From: Bacteroidales bacterium
Lineage (GTDB): Bacteria > Bacteroidota > Bacteroidia > Bacteroidales > UBA3824
NCBI GenBank assembly: GCA_017544805.1
Contig: JAFYDK010000095.1
Span: 1 to 57,613, forward strand
Reading direction: 5' to 3'
DNA: 57,613 bases
The notes under the pieces are model-generated. The model did no database searches. It was given only the letters and a program-made list of their open reading frames with translations, and was not told the origin of the DNA. A program made the translations under genes and the position numbers. The number at the start of each line of letters is the position of its first letter. Position 1 is the first letter of the stretch. Shown piece by piece: positions 24,623 to 35,202 of this stretch.

Positions 24623-24660
24623 AAATACGACGTTTTTTATCAAACTAAAAAAACTTAAAA

Positions 24661-26808
24661 ATGCTCGAACAGTTCAAACAGAAATACCTTGAAGAAGTAA
24701 ACGACCTGCTCAACGACATGGAAGATGCTTTGTTGAGATTGGAGAATAATCCGGGGTCCTCGGACGAAATCAATCAGGTCTTCAGGGTTATGCACACTAT
24801 CAAAGGAACAAGCGGAATGTATGAGTTCAAGACCGTGGAAAAAATCACCCACGATGTTGAAAGCATATACGGTAAAATCAGGGACAATTCCCTTACTGTC
24901 AGCAAAGAGGTTTCCGCTCTGACTTTGGAGTGCATTGATTTGCTGCGAAAACTGTTGAACAAACCTGATGAAAACGATGATGCTCTTGTAAACGAGTTTA
25001 TGGCACAACTAAAATTAGTTGCGCCTTCAACAGAGCCTTCTCAAATCGGGGAAGATGTTTCTCAAAAAATTTCGGAACAAGAGGCGGAAGGCATTGCAAC
25101 CTATTATGTGCTTTTTACACCGGAATCCGATATTGCAAACAGAGGTATTAACATAAAATCCATTCTTGGCGACATCGAAAACGCTGGTACCGGAATTACT
25201 ATTCCGCGTTGTTGGAAAGATACCGATGATTGTGCTAACAAATATTATATGTTTTGGGAGGCTGTTTTTTCCACTTCAAAATCTTATTCGGAGTTGGAAG
25301 AAATTTTCTTGTTTGTTTCCGATGAGGTAAAAATCACGAAAATAGCCGATGCAGATTTGTTTGTAAATGAGGATTTTGTTGCCGAAATTACAAGGCTTCA
25401 GGCTCTTGATGATAAAATTGATGTAACGGGGCTTGCAAAATTTGCAAATAGTCTTATCGTTAAGCCTGATACTAAAAAAGCTATTAAAGCAATAACCGAA
25501 GCTCCTAAGCAGACACAGAAAGAGACTTCTGAAACAGACACCTCTCCAAAAGTCGAAACTAAAACTCCTGTTCATGAGCGTTCTGAAAATGACATCGCTA
25601 TGGCTGCTGAAAAAATTATCAGCAAAACCATTGAAAATTCCGATGCTAAAAGCGGAAGCATAAAAGTTGATTCCGACAAATTGGACGAACTAATGAACCT
25701 TGTTTCCGAACTCGTAACGGTAAAAGCCGAACTCCTATTGTTGAGCGAACAATACGACATCCCGCCGCTTGGCAGAATTTGCGAAAAAGTTGATAAAATT
25801 TCTAACCGTTTCAAAGATAACGCACTTTCAATCCGTCTTGTGCCGATTGAAAGCATGATGTTGAGGTTTCAGCGTTTGGTAAGGGATTTGAGTAAAGAGC
25901 TCGGCAAAAAAATAAATTTCGTAACCGAGGGTACGGATACCGAACTCGACAAAACTATTATTGACAATCTTACCGTGCCGCTGATGCACATTATCAGAAA
26001 CAGTATTGACCACGGTATAGAATCGCTCGAAAGACGTAGGGAACTCAAAAAGCCTGATGTCGGAATTATAAAATTTACAGCTTTTTATTCGGGTAGCAAC
26101 GTTTTTATTCAAGTTCAAGATGACGGCGCAGGCATGGATCCCGAATATTTAAGGCAGAAAGGTATTGAAAAAGGTTTTATCAAACCCACAGACCGTTTAA
26201 CGGAAAAACAACTTTATGAATTGATTTTCTTACCCGGTTTTTCGACGGCGAAAAAAATCACGGGCATTTCAGGCCGCGGTGTGGGTATGGACGTGGTAAA
26301 ACAAAACATTATAAAACTCAGAGGCGAAATAGAAATCGATTCCGAAATAAATTTAGGTACGATAACCACGATAAAATTGCCTTTAACGCTCAGTATCGTA
26401 GATGCGCTTTTGGTTTCGGTTGAAAATACGCTTTTGCTTATTCCTGTTTATTTAATTGAAAGTTGTTCGCAGATAACCCGTCGTCAGTTGGCAAAGGATA
26501 ATGGCAGATTTATTTACGAGGGCGAACCGAGAACTATTATAGATTTGAGAAAAGAACTTGAGTTTTCCGGCAAACCGCCAAAATTAGAAAATGTCGTAAT
26601 CGTGAAATATCGCGATGGAAAGGTTGTCGGACTTATTGTTGATAAAATTATCGGTGAACATCAGGCGGTTTTGAAATCGCTCGGAAAATATTTTTCAAAT
26701 CAGGAGTATATATCGGGAGGCAGTATTCTCGGTGACGGTAGTATTGCTTTGGTTCTCGATGTTAACAAACTGATTAAACAAATGGGAAAAAATAACGTTA
26801 CGGACTAA
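24661..26808 (+). CDS. cheA: Chemotaxis histidine kinase CheA
   Basis: 715 residues. P1/Hpt has the phosphorylated His45 in VMHTIKGTSGMYEF. A long linker (~125-325) contains a region of its own and an acidic/Thr-rich stretch. P3 dimerisation is at ~335-400 (DELMNLVSELVTVKAELLLL). P4 kinase has MHIIRNSIDHGIE, QDDGAGMDP and GISGRGVGMDVV. P5 is CheW-like to the end (VDALLVSVENTLLLIPV). It phosphorylates response regulators under control of receptor arrays and CheW. It is followed 12 nt later by cheW. Confidence 0.98.
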   Translation: MLEQFKQKYLEEVNDLLNDMEDALLRLENNPGSSDEINQVFRVMHTIKGTSGMYEFKTVEKITHDVESIYGKIRDNSLTVSKEVSALTLECIDLLRKLLNKPDENDDALVNEFMAQLKLVAPSTEPSQIGEDVSQKISEQEAEGIATYYVLFTPESDIANRGINIKSILGDIENAGTGITIPRCWKDTDDCANKYYMFWEAVFSTSKSYSELEEIFLFVSDEVKITKIADADLFVNEDFVAEITRLQALDDKIDVTGLAKFANSLIVKPDTKKAIKAITEAPKQTQKETSETDTSPKVETKTPVHERSENDIAMAAEKIISKTIENSDAKSGSIKVDSDKLDELMNLVSELVTVKAELLLLSEQYDIPPLGRICEKVDKISNRFKDNALSIRLVPIESMMLRFQRLVRDLSKELGKKINFVTEGTDTELDKTIIDNLTVPLMHIIRNSIDHGIESLERRRELKKPDVGIIKFTAFYSGSNVFIQVQDDGAGMDPEYLRQKGIEKGFIKPTDRLTEKQLYELIFLPGFSTAKKITGISGRGVGMDVVKQNIIKLRGEIEIDSEINLGTITTIKLPLTLSIVDALLVSVENTLLLIPVYLIESCSQITRRQLAKDNGRFIYEGEPRTIIDLRKELEFSGKPPKLENVVIVKYRDGKVVGLIVDKIIGEHQAVLKSLGKYFSNQEYISGGSILGDGSIALVLDVNKLIKQMGKNNVTD

Positions 26809-26820
26809 AATCTAATTCCA

Positions 26821-27297
26821 ATGAGCGAAACTTATTCTAATACAATATCATATTTGTCGTTTTATCTAAACGGCGAACTTTATGCTTTTAAAGTCTCTGA
26901 TGTAATCGAAGTGATTGAATTACAAAAAGTTACTTTGATTCCTAAAACTCCGCCTCATATTTTGGGCGTTATTAATTTCAGAGGAGAAATTTTGCCTTTG
27001 ATTGATGTGAGGAAGATTTGTGGCTTGAAAACTGATAAGAATTTTGATGAGAACCAAAGCGTTATAATCGTTCTTGAAACGGGGAAAGATACACCAGAAA
27101 ATTTGCTTACGGTATCTTGTATGGCAGACGCTGTAAGTGATGTAATTGACGTTAAGATGGCTGACATAATGTCAATTCCTGATTTTGACGCAAAAATCAA
27201 AGCTGAATACACAGAGGGAATTTTTGAACATAACGGCGATTACATCACAATACTTAATTCTTCGGCAATTTTTTCCATTAACAACGGTAAAAAATAA
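26821..27297 (+). CDS. cheW: Coupling protein CheW
   Basis: 158 residues of one CheW domain: YLSFYLNGELYAFKVSDVIEV, then PPHILGVINFRGEILPLID, then VSDVIDV. It couples CheA to the receptor encoded 9 nt downstream. Usual length for the family. Confidence 0.97.
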   Translation: MSETYSNTISYLSFYLNGELYAFKVSDVIEVIELQKVTLIPKTPPHILGVINFRGEILPLIDVRKICGLKTDKNFDENQSVIIVLETGKDTPENLLTVSCMADAVSDVIDVKMADIMSIPDFDAKIKAEYTEGIFEHNGDYITILNSSAIFSINNGKK

Positions 27298-27306
27298 TAA
27301 ATTATT

Positions 27307-29325
27307 ATGAGGAAAATTTTAAACATAGACGCAATAAAAAATCAATTTTTTTCTACCAAAATCGGTACTATTATCAGACGATGGATGGTAGGTGCGGTTT
27401 TTTTTCCGCTTGTTATGATATTGCTGTTTTTTTATGGTTATGTGAAGGATTTAATGGTACAAAATTCTTCCGCTCGTCTTGTGCAACTCAGTGTTGCTTC
27501 CAAAAATGTTATCGCCCGCGTTGTTAACAAAAATATGAACATTTGCAGTGTTTTGGCAAATACTTTTGCACTTTATCATAGCGATACTTCAAAAGTTAAT
27601 TTTAGCAGGGAGGATATAATTAGAATTTTGACCTCAAACTATCCCGATAGTATTTCATGCGGTTTGATGGGTGTTTATTACGATTGGAAAGCTTTTGACG
27701 CTGAGGATGAAAACCTTAGAGAGAATTCGAAATACGAAAAATGGTACGGTCGTATGTGCTGGTTTGTTGCCTCTCAAGAAAACAAACCAATTCTTGATAA
27801 AAATTTCGTTTTCGATACCAATTTGTTTGACGATGTGAAGAAAATCAGTAAAGCAAGAGTTTTTTCTCCTATTGAAACCGTTGTTTTCGGCAAACGTTAT
27901 TCAGCTTTGCCGGTTGTTGTTCCTATAAAAGATTCTGAAATGGTTTACGGTTGCGTGTTCTCTTATATTTTTATTAACGAGCTGACTGATGTTGTTTTAC
28001 AAAAGAAATCTAAGGCCTATAATCAAGCCTCGGTTTTGATTGCTGACAGAAATGCACAAATCGTATCATCTTCTTCTAATCCTGATTTTGTAGGGAAAAA
28101 GGTTGGTGAATTTTTAACGAAAGTAAGTCAAGCGGATTTGTTTAATTATGAAAACAGAGTTCCTTTTTCAGAAGGCGAAATGACTTTTGTTACCGAAAAA
28201 GTAGATTTTCCCGGTGTTTCGGATTCAATGGTTGTTTTGTCTTATGTCCCGAGCAAAGCAATGTCAAGCGGAATTTTCAAAAAGATGTTCAGTATTTTGA
28301 TACTTTGCTGTGTTTTGTTTCTGCTTGTTATCGTTATATCTGTTGTTGTGGGACAAAGAATCGGCACTCCAGTCAAAAAAATGCTTGACGGGGTTAAGCG
28401 TTTGTCAGCCGGAAATTTGAATGTGAATTTTGACCTTAAAAGCAGGGGTAATACCGAAATTACTGATTTGATGGTTACTTTGGAGGATTTTGTTAAAAAT
28501 CAACGCCGTAGGGTTAATCAGGTTAAGAAATCTGCCGTTAATATGAATGTTGCCGCGAAGGAACTTGCCCGTTCGGCTTCAACTATGGCCGGTGGGTCTA
28601 ACGAGCAGGCCTCAGCAAGTGAACAAGTTTCTTCAGCGATGCAGGAAATGGTTTCTTCTATTACCACTAATGCCGAAAATGCGCATAAGACAGAGGTTAT
28701 AGCAACTCAAGCCGCAGATTCCGTTTTGAGGGCTAACGAATCTGTCCGTCAAACCGTTGATTTTATGAAGGAAATTACTGATAAAATCGGCATTATTAAT
28801 GAAATCGTTGGGAAAACTGACCTTTTGGCTGTCAATGCTGCTATTGAGGCCGCGAGGGTAGGCGAGTTAGGAAAAGGTTTTTCTGTTGTGGCTGCCGAAA
28901 TCAGAAAACTTGCCGAAAAAAGTCAATTAGCCGCTCAAGAGATTGATTCTTTGACGGAAAAAGGTGTGAAACAAGCTGAAAGTTCAGGCGAACTTTTAAT
29001 ACAGCTTGTTCCCGAAATGACCAAAACTTCAGAACTCGTCCATGATATTGCTGCTCTTTCCATTGAACAAAACAATAATGCCGTTCAAGTTAATAGCGCT
29101 ATACAACAGTTAAACGATATTATACAGCAAAATGCCGCAACCTCAGAAGAACTTTCGGCTTCGGCTGACGAATCGCAGGCACAAGCGGAATTTTTGAGCA
29201 AGGTTATGTCTTATTACAATTTTGAAAATGAAAACGGTAATGAGATTTTACGCTTGACCCGTGAAGCCGAGGCAATTCTAAAACGTATTGACGAGTTGAA
29301 GTTAGCAAACAATAAAAAATTATAA
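27307..29325 (+). CDS. Methyl-accepting chemotaxis protein with periplasmic Cache-type sensor
   Basis: 672 residues: membrane segments at about 27-48 and 331-355 enclose a periplasmic double-Cache-like sensor (for example [35 protein letters not shown]). HAMP at about 355-410 ([20 protein letters not shown]). Signalling domain at ~420-640 with the hairpin tip [20 protein letters not shown] near residue 497. No C-terminal pentapeptide for CheR/CheB docking is seen, and neither gene is in the cluster. It would form arrays with CheA and CheW at the inner membrane. Ligand unknown. Confidence 0.96.
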   Translation: MRKILNIDAIKNQFFSTKIGTIIRRWMVGAVFFPLVMILLFFYGYVKDLMVQNSSARLVQLSVASKNVIARVVNKNMNICSVLANTFALYHSDTSKVNFSREDIIRILTSNYPDSISCGLMGVYYDWKAFDAEDENLRENSKYEKWYGRMCWFVASQENKPILDKNFVFDTNLFDDVKKISKARVFSPIETVVFGKRYSALPVVVPIKDSEMVYGCVFSYIFINELTDVVLQKKSKAYNQASVLIADRNAQIVSSSSNPDFVGKKVGEFLTKVSQADLFNYENRVPFSEGEMTFVTEKVDFPGVSDSMVVLSYVPSKAMSSGIFKKMFSILILCCVLFLLVIVISVVVGQRIGTPVKKMLDGVKRLSAGNLNVNFDLKSRGNTEITDLMVTLEDFVKNQRRRVNQVKKSAVNMNVAAKELARSASTMAGGSNEQASASEQVSSAMQEMVSSITTNAENAHKTEVIATQAADSVLRANESVRQTVDFMKEITDKIGIINEIVGKTDLLAVNAAIEAARVGELGKGFSVVAAEIRKLAEKSQLAAQEIDSLTEKGVKQAESSGELLIQLVPEMTKTSELVHDIAALSIEQNNNAVQVNSAIQQLNDIIQQNAATSEELSASADESQAQAEFLSKVMSYYNFENENGNEILRLTREAEAILKRIDELKLANNKKL

Positions 29326-29472
29326 CGTATAGTGCAAAATTATGCACACTATTATTATAATTAATGCCGTCCAAGACATAATTGTACCGGCTTTGTAGTT
29401 TTTGCGTCTTACTATGAGTGAGGCTATCCAAATTATTATTGCGATTAAGCCTAAAATAAAAATAATGTTCAT
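29320..29472 (-). CDS. Small two-helix membrane protein
   Basis: 50 residues from ATG 29472: two hydrophobic helices (MNIIFILGLIAIIIWIASLI and [16 protein letters not shown]) separated by a basic loop RRKNYKAG. On the minus strand TACTTTTG, a TAnnTTTG-type -7 element, lies roughly 20 nt upstream. It supports a real gene despite the short length. The 3' end overlaps the MCP stop by 6 nt. Function unknown. Confidence 0.6.
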   Translation of the reverse strand: MNIIFILGLIAIIIWIASLIVRRKNYKAGTIMSWTALIIIIVCIILHYTL

Positions 29473-29528
29473 TTTTTTTTGATTAAAAATTTCACGGCAA
29501 AAGTACAAAAAAAATCTGTGGAATAAAA

Positions 29529-29560
29529 TTTGTAATATTTAAATTAACTGAGTATTTTTG
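29529..29560 (+). promoter_or_regulatory. Promoter of the second TPR-SpoIIE gene
   Basis: TTTG at 29529-29532 and TATTTTTG at 29553-29560 with a 20-nt spacer, matching the Bacteroidota consensus. The start codon follows at 29569, so the leader is very short. Confidence 0.75.
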
Positions 29561-29568
29561 CCGAGAGA

Positions 29569-31656
29569 ATGAAAAAAACTGTATATATATTGTTTTTGGT
29601 TTTTCAGTTGATTTGCTTATCGGGCTATGCTATTGATAATCAGGATTCTTTGGCTCTAAGAGAGGAGCTGAAAAGTTTGGAAAAATTATCGGACGAAAGC
29701 ATGGAAGAAGGCGATTATGAGAAACTTGAAGGTTATGTTTTCCGCAAATTGGAGATTTCCTATGCGCTGAAAGATTCGTTGTTGTCTGCGAAATTTATGT
29801 TTCAACTTGCGAATGTTTTTGCTAATACGTTACGTTCAGCCGAGGCTTTGACGTATTTTCATAAGTCATTGAAGATTTGTCAAAAATTTAACGATTCTTC
29901 TTTTTTAGGAGATATTTATTCCAAACTTGGTCTTATTTACGCTGAGACTCATGTCTACGATATGGCGTTGGAGTACCTTAAAAAGTATTTGGAGATTGCT
30001 AAATCCAGAGGAGATTATGAGGCCGAGGTTTCAGCGGAATTGACAATCGCTATGGTAAAGGGCGAATTGTATGAAGAAAAAAACGATACGGTCAGCCTTT
30101 TAGAAGCTTTGAAAAAATGCGAAGAAGTTTTTCCGAAATTAAGCAGGTCCGGTTATGATTTTATGAATTTCTGTATTAACGTGCCGAATATGTACATCAA
30201 GGGTATGGAGTTTTCTGACGAGACGCGGGCAAAATATTTTTTGGAGAAAGCCGATGAAATTTATTGCGCCGGTCTGCCGCTGACAAAACAAAGCCAGATT
30301 TTTTATATTTATATGTTTCAGACCAAAATTGCGTTATTTTGTGCAAAAGGCAATTTCGTAGAGGCAAAACGCAGTTTGGACGCTTTTAAAAGGGATTCCG
30401 AAACTACTAACTACATTTATGTTAATGCAGCTTGTACTTATTACAAAGCTGTGAAGGATTATCCTGCGATTTTAAAATATACTTCCGAATTAAGAAAAAT
30501 CACGAATTTGAACTTTTCTTCGGATATGTGCGCAAAATACGAACGCAATCAGCAGCAGACAAATTACGAAAATACTATTGCCAATTATGAGAAACAAGCT
30601 AAGGAAAGAGATTTTATTTTTAAGGAGGAGAGCCGCAGGGCTGCGATTCAAAACCGTTGGCTTTTGGGAATTGCGTTTTTTGCGGGCGTAATTGTTTTAA
30701 TCGTAGTGTTTCAGTTTGTCAGCTCATCCAGAGTTAATAAATCTTTGAAAAAAACAAACGAGGATATTAGGTTTAGAAACGCAAAACTTCAGGAACTTCA
30801 GGACAGAATCCTTCAACAAACCGAGGAAATAAAATCACAAAATTCTGTTATTGAGGCTCAACGCAATGACCTTCAGCAGATTAACGAGCATTTGATTTCA
30901 TCTTTGAAATATGCGCAAAGGATTCAGCGTGCTGCTGTACCTTCCCAGGAGATGATGGCTGACATTTTTCCAGAGAATCTTGTTTATTGGCAACCGAGAG
31001 ATATTGTTTCCGGTGATTTTTATTGGGCGGCTCAAGATTCTTCACGCAAATATCTTATAACGGCGGATTGTACGGGACACGGTGTGCCGGGCGCACTTTT
31101 GAGTATGTTGGGCATTTCGGTTATTAACGATACTTTTTCGGTTATTAATTCGCAAATGACGGCTGCCGGAATACTTGACATTTTGAAAGATAAATTTGTT
31201 GAATCTTGGTCGAAAGGTCAGGGAAACATTGAAGATGGTATTGATATGGCTCTTATCGTTGTTGATAAAAATACGGGTCTACTTCAATATGCGGGCGCAA
31301 AACGTCCTCTTATTATGGTCAGAGGCAACGAGATAACGCAGTACAAACCGGATAAACTTTGTATCGGATATAATATCAGAAAAGAGCATAAAAAATTCAC
31401 TAATCACGTTATTGAAACTTGCAAGGGTGATATGTTTTACGCTTTTTCTGACGGAATTCCGGATCAGTTTGGCGGCGATGATGGTAAAACAAAATTCGGT
31501 CAGAGGGTTGTGGAAGAGTTGCTGGCTAATATTTCTGATTTACCGATGGGGATTCAGACCTCGGCGATTAAGGCCAATGTTCAGAATTGGATGAATTATA
31601 ATGGTTTGAAAGTCAGTCAGTTGGATGACCAATTACTGCTGGGTGTCAAAATCTGA
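29569..31656 (+). CDS. TPR-sensor SpoIIE/PP2C serine phosphatase (second copy)
   Basis: 695 residues: signal peptide (to about YAID), periplasmic TPRs at ~50-330 (LGLIYAETHVYDMALEYLKK), one membrane segment at ~364-384 (WLLGIAFFAGVIVLIVVFQF), a coiled coil at ~385-460, and SpoIIE phosphatase at ~475-695 with IVSGDFYWA and TADCTGHGVPGALLSMLG. It shares architecture and C-terminal motifs with the 12680-14821 protein. It has its own promoter. The chemosensory operon ends 240 nt upstream, so a link between the two signalling routes is possible but unproven. Confidence 0.94.
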   Translation: MKKTVYILFLVFQLICLSGYAIDNQDSLALREELKSLEKLSDESMEEGDYEKLEGYVFRKLEISYALKDSLLSAKFMFQLANVFANTLRSAEALTYFHKSLKICQKFNDSSFLGDIYSKLGLIYAETHVYDMALEYLKKYLEIAKSRGDYEAEVSAELTIAMVKGELYEEKNDTVSLLEALKKCEEVFPKLSRSGYDFMNFCINVPNMYIKGMEFSDETRAKYFLEKADEIYCAGLPLTKQSQIFYIYMFQTKIALFCAKGNFVEAKRSLDAFKRDSETTNYIYVNAACTYYKAVKDYPAILKYTSELRKITNLNFSSDMCAKYERNQQQTNYENTIANYEKQAKERDFIFKEESRRAAIQNRWLLGIAFFAGVIVLIVVFQFVSSSRVNKSLKKTNEDIRFRNAKLQELQDRILQQTEEIKSQNSVIEAQRNDLQQINEHLISSLKYAQRIQRAAVPSQEMMADIFPENLVYWQPRDIVSGDFYWAAQDSSRKYLITADCTGHGVPGALLSMLGISVINDTFSVINSQMTAAGILDILKDKFVESWSKGQGNIEDGIDMALIVVDKNTGLLQYAGAKRPLIMVRGNEITQYKPDKLCIGYNIRKEHKKFTNHVIETCKGDMFYAFSDGIPDQFGGDDGKTKFGQRVVEELLANISDLPMGIQTSAIKANVQNWMNYNGLKVSQLDDQLLLGVKI

Positions 31657-31824
31657 AAAAAAAAACGTAAAAAAATAAAATTTGTAAAATTATTTTTATA
31701 ATTTTGCTACTCAAACTATACATAAAAAAACGCTAAAAAATTACCGTAAAAAAAGTTCGGTATGTATATTGCATTTTAAAGAATGTACGACTTCAAGAAT
31801 ACTTGAGAATTAAGCGTAGAGAAA

Positions 31825-34800
31825 ATGAAGAAACTGACATTATCACATTTATTAGTCAAGAATTTTGATTTGCGGCAGCAGGAGATTCCTATTTTCCTGA
31901 TGCTGTTTGCGCATTCATTTTTTCTCGGTCTTGCAGGCGCATTCTATTTCACACCAGCGAACTCTGAATTTATCCGTCATTACGGCAGCGAACAATTGCC
32001 ATACGCTTATATGGTTTCGGGTATTGCCGGATTTATTTTCACGCAGTTGTATTCTTGGCTGCAAAAAAGTATTGACAGTAGAAAACTTTTTATTATAACG
32101 CTTGCTTTTATGACGGTCGTTACTATGGGCGCACCGTTTTTAATCAATTATGTTGATGCTAAGCATTTGAGTTTCTTTGTTTTTATTTGGGCATGGCCGT
32201 TTTTGTCAATGGTCGGAATAGAAACTGGTGCATTGAGTTTGAAATTTTTGAATTTGGTGCAGGTAAAAAGAATTTTCGCACTTTTTAGTATCGGCGGTGT
32301 TTTGGCGGCAATGTCAGGTTATCTTATAATTCCGCTACTTAACAAAGTCTTTTCGCATTCTTATATGTTGTTGTTTATCAGTGCGGTAAGCTTTTTGGTC
32401 GGTATTGTTACGCTTGTTATCCTTTATAATAAATATCCCGAAAAACTTGTTGAAGAAAAAAAACGTTTGGCTTTGGAAAACAAGAAATTGCTTTCTTTTT
32501 CTGCTCCTAACGACGGTACGGGATTGTTACAACTTCTCAAGAAAGATTATTTTAAATATATTTTTATCTGCGCAACATTGTCGATGACGATTATTTACAT
32601 CACCGACTTTTCATTTTTGTCTACGGTAAAAATTCAAATTCACCCTGACAATACGGCGCAGTTCTTGACCTTGGTATACGGCGGTTTGAAAATCGGAGAA
32701 TTGCTGCTCTCGTTTTATTCCGCTAAAATTATGAGTCGTTACGGTGTTAAATTAGGTCTTATGATTTTGCCGGTCTGCATGGTTGTTGTGGTTTCGATTG
32801 CGGCTGTCGTAGGTCTTATCTGGAGCGTTAATTGTATTATGTTCCTAATTTTAATCACCGTTAATAAATCTCAGGAAAGGGTTTTGCGTAGGGGCTTGGA
32901 CGACCCGGCCTTCAACATTTTGTACCAGCCTTTGCCCGATAACGAAAAATCGGCTATTCAGACTAAAGTCGGTGTTGTTCAGCAGTTTTCAACGGGTATT
33001 GCGGGCGTTACGATTTGGGGCGTTAATCAAGGCATTAAACTTTTAGGCGAATACGATTTCAGATACTTTTTGATAGCTTTTGTTCCGATTTTGGTGCTTT
33101 GGGCTATTAGTAGTAAAAATCTTTATTTGAGTTACAAAGCCACTATCAAACAAATCGTTAAGGATATTTCCAACGATAAAAACTCCAATAAATCGAAAAA
33201 TCAGTACGGAGCCGAACTTCTTAGAAAATTTGTTAAAAATAATAATCCCAAAATTCAGGAAAATGCGGTTACGATACTTTCAGAAACCTCGCCACGCAGT
33301 CTTGAGGGATATGCGGCTCAAATGCTTGAGACCGAAAACGAGATTATTACAAAAGCTATTTTAAGAAATATCGACCCGACTTGGCGTAGACGTATCGGTG
33401 CTTCGTGCAAAACTGTTTACGATAATTCTAAAAAGCTTGAAATTAGATTGTTGTCGGAGCGTGCCGCCTTGTATTTGGATTATACTCAAATCAAAGATAC
33501 CTCCGTTGAGGAGTTTAATTCTTTGATAACAAGCAAATATGTTTGCGATCAGATTAAAATGATAAAAATTATGTTTTCAAACGATAAAATGTTGAACGAA
33601 GACGTAATTTTTCACATGTTGGATTCGCAGGACAGAAACGTTAAATCGGCAGCGATTACCCTTGCCGGTAAACTCCGTACTCCGAAAATGATTGACAAGT
33701 TGATTTCTTTGTTGGAATCGGCGGAATATTACAATACGGCAGGTACGGTGCTTCTTGATATGGGCGACAGAGTTTTGCCCGCTCTTAACGAGTATTTTGA
33801 AAAATGCGGCGAGCCTTCTATTTTGCTTAGAATCATTGAACTTTATGCTAAATTCGGTTCTTCGCCGGCTAAGGCTAATCTTGTTAAAAATATCAATTAT
33901 CCTAACCGTGAGGTGCAGTTAGCTATAATTAGCGCACTGAATTTCTGTAAATTTCAAGCGGTTGAAGAAAAAGACATTCTGACCGTTAAAAACAAAATCA
34001 GCGAGGTTGTTGAAAATATCGTTTGGATAATGTCGTCTTTGGAAGATATTGAAGATGAGAAAAATACATTGAAACTCTTTCAGGCTTTGGATATGGAAAA
34101 GGAGAACAATATCGAAACATTGTTCAATCTTTTGAGTTTTATAAACGAGCCGCGTTTGATTTCTTTGATTCAGAAAAACATTATCGGTAAAAACAATATT
34201 TTTGCAGTTGAAATTATTGATAACAATTTCCCTAAGGATTTGAAACAGATTATCACGCCTTTGTTTGATGATTTGTCTTCTGTTCAGAAAGTTAAAAAAC
34301 TTTCGGTATTTTTCCCTCAGGAGAAACTCTCGTTTGAGGACAGATTAAAGGCTATTATCAAACGTGATTATTACAAACTTGATACATGGACGATTTCAAA
34401 GGCGGTTGAATTGTTGGGAAAACTTCATAAATCCAAAGTAAACGACTCTTTGAAAGCCAATGTTATTGATTATAACGACGTTACGCTTTGGAATCGTTCT
34501 CATATTGAAGACGTGCTGACAAAGATACGTAAGTCGGAAATTCCGGACGAAGTCTTTCTTTGTCTTTATCATGTGGACGAGATTGTTTATTCAGTTGCAG
34601 CGAAAATAGTGTACGAGGAAAATCCGCTGAAATGTTCTGATTATTTGGTAAATATGACCAAGAAAAAACAGGTATTGCTTTCGGATTTAAAGAACGACCG
34701 TCCGCTTTTGATGGACAGAATTCGCTTGATTAAAAAGCATCCTTTGTTTTCGAGCGTTCCCGACAAAATGCTTGTAAAAATTGCTGAAAGTATGCGGGTT

Positions 34801-35145
34801 GAGTCTATGAACAAAGGTGAAGAAATCGACATCGAAACCCATAACGGAGATATTATAATTTTGATGAAGGGTACCTTGTGCGTTAAAGAACCTTTTGCAG
34901 ATGATGTTTATTTTTTCAAAAACGACATTATCGTCAAAGGTCTTAACTTGAATCAGGGTGCTGGTTTTATAACGGCTAAAAAAGATTCTTCGATAATTTT
35001 GATTGATAGGTTTTCTTATTTTGATACTTTGGTAAGAGAAACCGAAATTATTCCGTTTATTTTTGACGAAAACAATAGGGCAATGCGTTTGGAAGAGAAT
35101 CAGACGGCGCAGTTAATTGAAGAAGCCGAGGCTAAAACTTCTTAA
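31825..35145 (+). CDS. NTT/MFS-like transporter fused to HEAT repeats and a cNMP-binding-type domain
   Basis: 1106 residues. About 1-430 holds 10-12 membrane helices similar to ATP/ADP-type nucleotide transporters (for example FFLGLAGAFYFTPANSEFI; LRRGLDDPAFNILYQPLP; AIQTKVGVVQQFSTGIAGV). About 450-960 is a soluble array of HEAT-like helical repeats (NPKIQENAVTILSETSP; RNVKSAAITLAGKLRTPKM; REVQLAIISALNF). About 975-1075 resembles a cyclic-nucleotide-binding fold (HPLFSSVPDKMLVKIAESM; IIILMKGTLCVKE). It may be a regulated transporter or a sensor that has kept the transporter fold. Substrate unknown. A TAATTTTG element at 31699-31706 may be its -7 box. Confidence 0.88.
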   Translation: MKKLTLSHLLVKNFDLRQQEIPIFLMLFAHSFFLGLAGAFYFTPANSEFIRHYGSEQLPYAYMVSGIAGFIFTQLYSWLQKSIDSRKLFIITLAFMTVVTMGAPFLINYVDAKHLSFFVFIWAWPFLSMVGIETGALSLKFLNLVQVKRIFALFSIGGVLAAMSGYLIIPLLNKVFSHSYMLLFISAVSFLVGIVTLVILYNKYPEKLVEEKKRLALENKKLLSFSAPNDGTGLLQLLKKDYFKYIFICATLSMTIIYITDFSFLSTVKIQIHPDNTAQFLTLVYGGLKIGELLLSFYSAKIMSRYGVKLGLMILPVCMVVVVSIAAVVGLIWSVNCIMFLILITVNKSQERVLRRGLDDPAFNILYQPLPDNEKSAIQTKVGVVQQFSTGIAGVTIWGVNQGIKLLGEYDFRYFLIAFVPILVLWAISSKNLYLSYKATIKQIVKDISNDKNSNKSKNQYGAELLRKFVKNNNPKIQENAVTILSETSPRSLEGYAAQMLETENEIITKAILRNIDPTWRRRIGASCKTVYDNSKKLEIRLLSERAALYLDYTQIKDTSVEEFNSLITSKYVCDQIKMIKIMFSNDKMLNEDVIFHMLDSQDRNVKSAAITLAGKLRTPKMIDKLISLLESAEYYNTAGTVLLDMGDRVLPALNEYFEKCGEPSILLRIIELYAKFGSSPAKANLVKNINYPNREVQLAIISALNFCKFQAVEEKDILTVKNKISEVVENIVWIMSSLEDIEDEKNTLKLFQALDMEKENNIETLFNLLSFINEPRLISLIQKNIIGKNNIFAVEIIDNNFPKDLKQIITPLFDDLSSVQKVKKLSVFFPQEKLSFEDRLKAIIKRDYYKLDTWTISKAVELLGKLHKSKVNDSLKANVIDYNDVTLWNRSHIEDVLTKIRKSEIPDEVFLCLYHVDEIVYSVAAKIVYEENPLKCSDYLVNMTKKKQVLLSDLKNDRPLLMDRIRLIKKHPLFSSVPDKMLVKIAESMRVESMNKGEEIDIETHNGDIIILMKGTLCVKEPFADDVYFFKNDIIVKGLNLNQGAGFITAKKDSSIILIDRFSYFDTLVRETEIIPFIFDENNRAMRLEENQTAQLIEEAEAKTS

Positions 35146-35202
35146 AATTTCAGAATTCGGCACATTAGTTGCAATGATGAAATATAAAAAAGGGAGGTGA
35201 TT

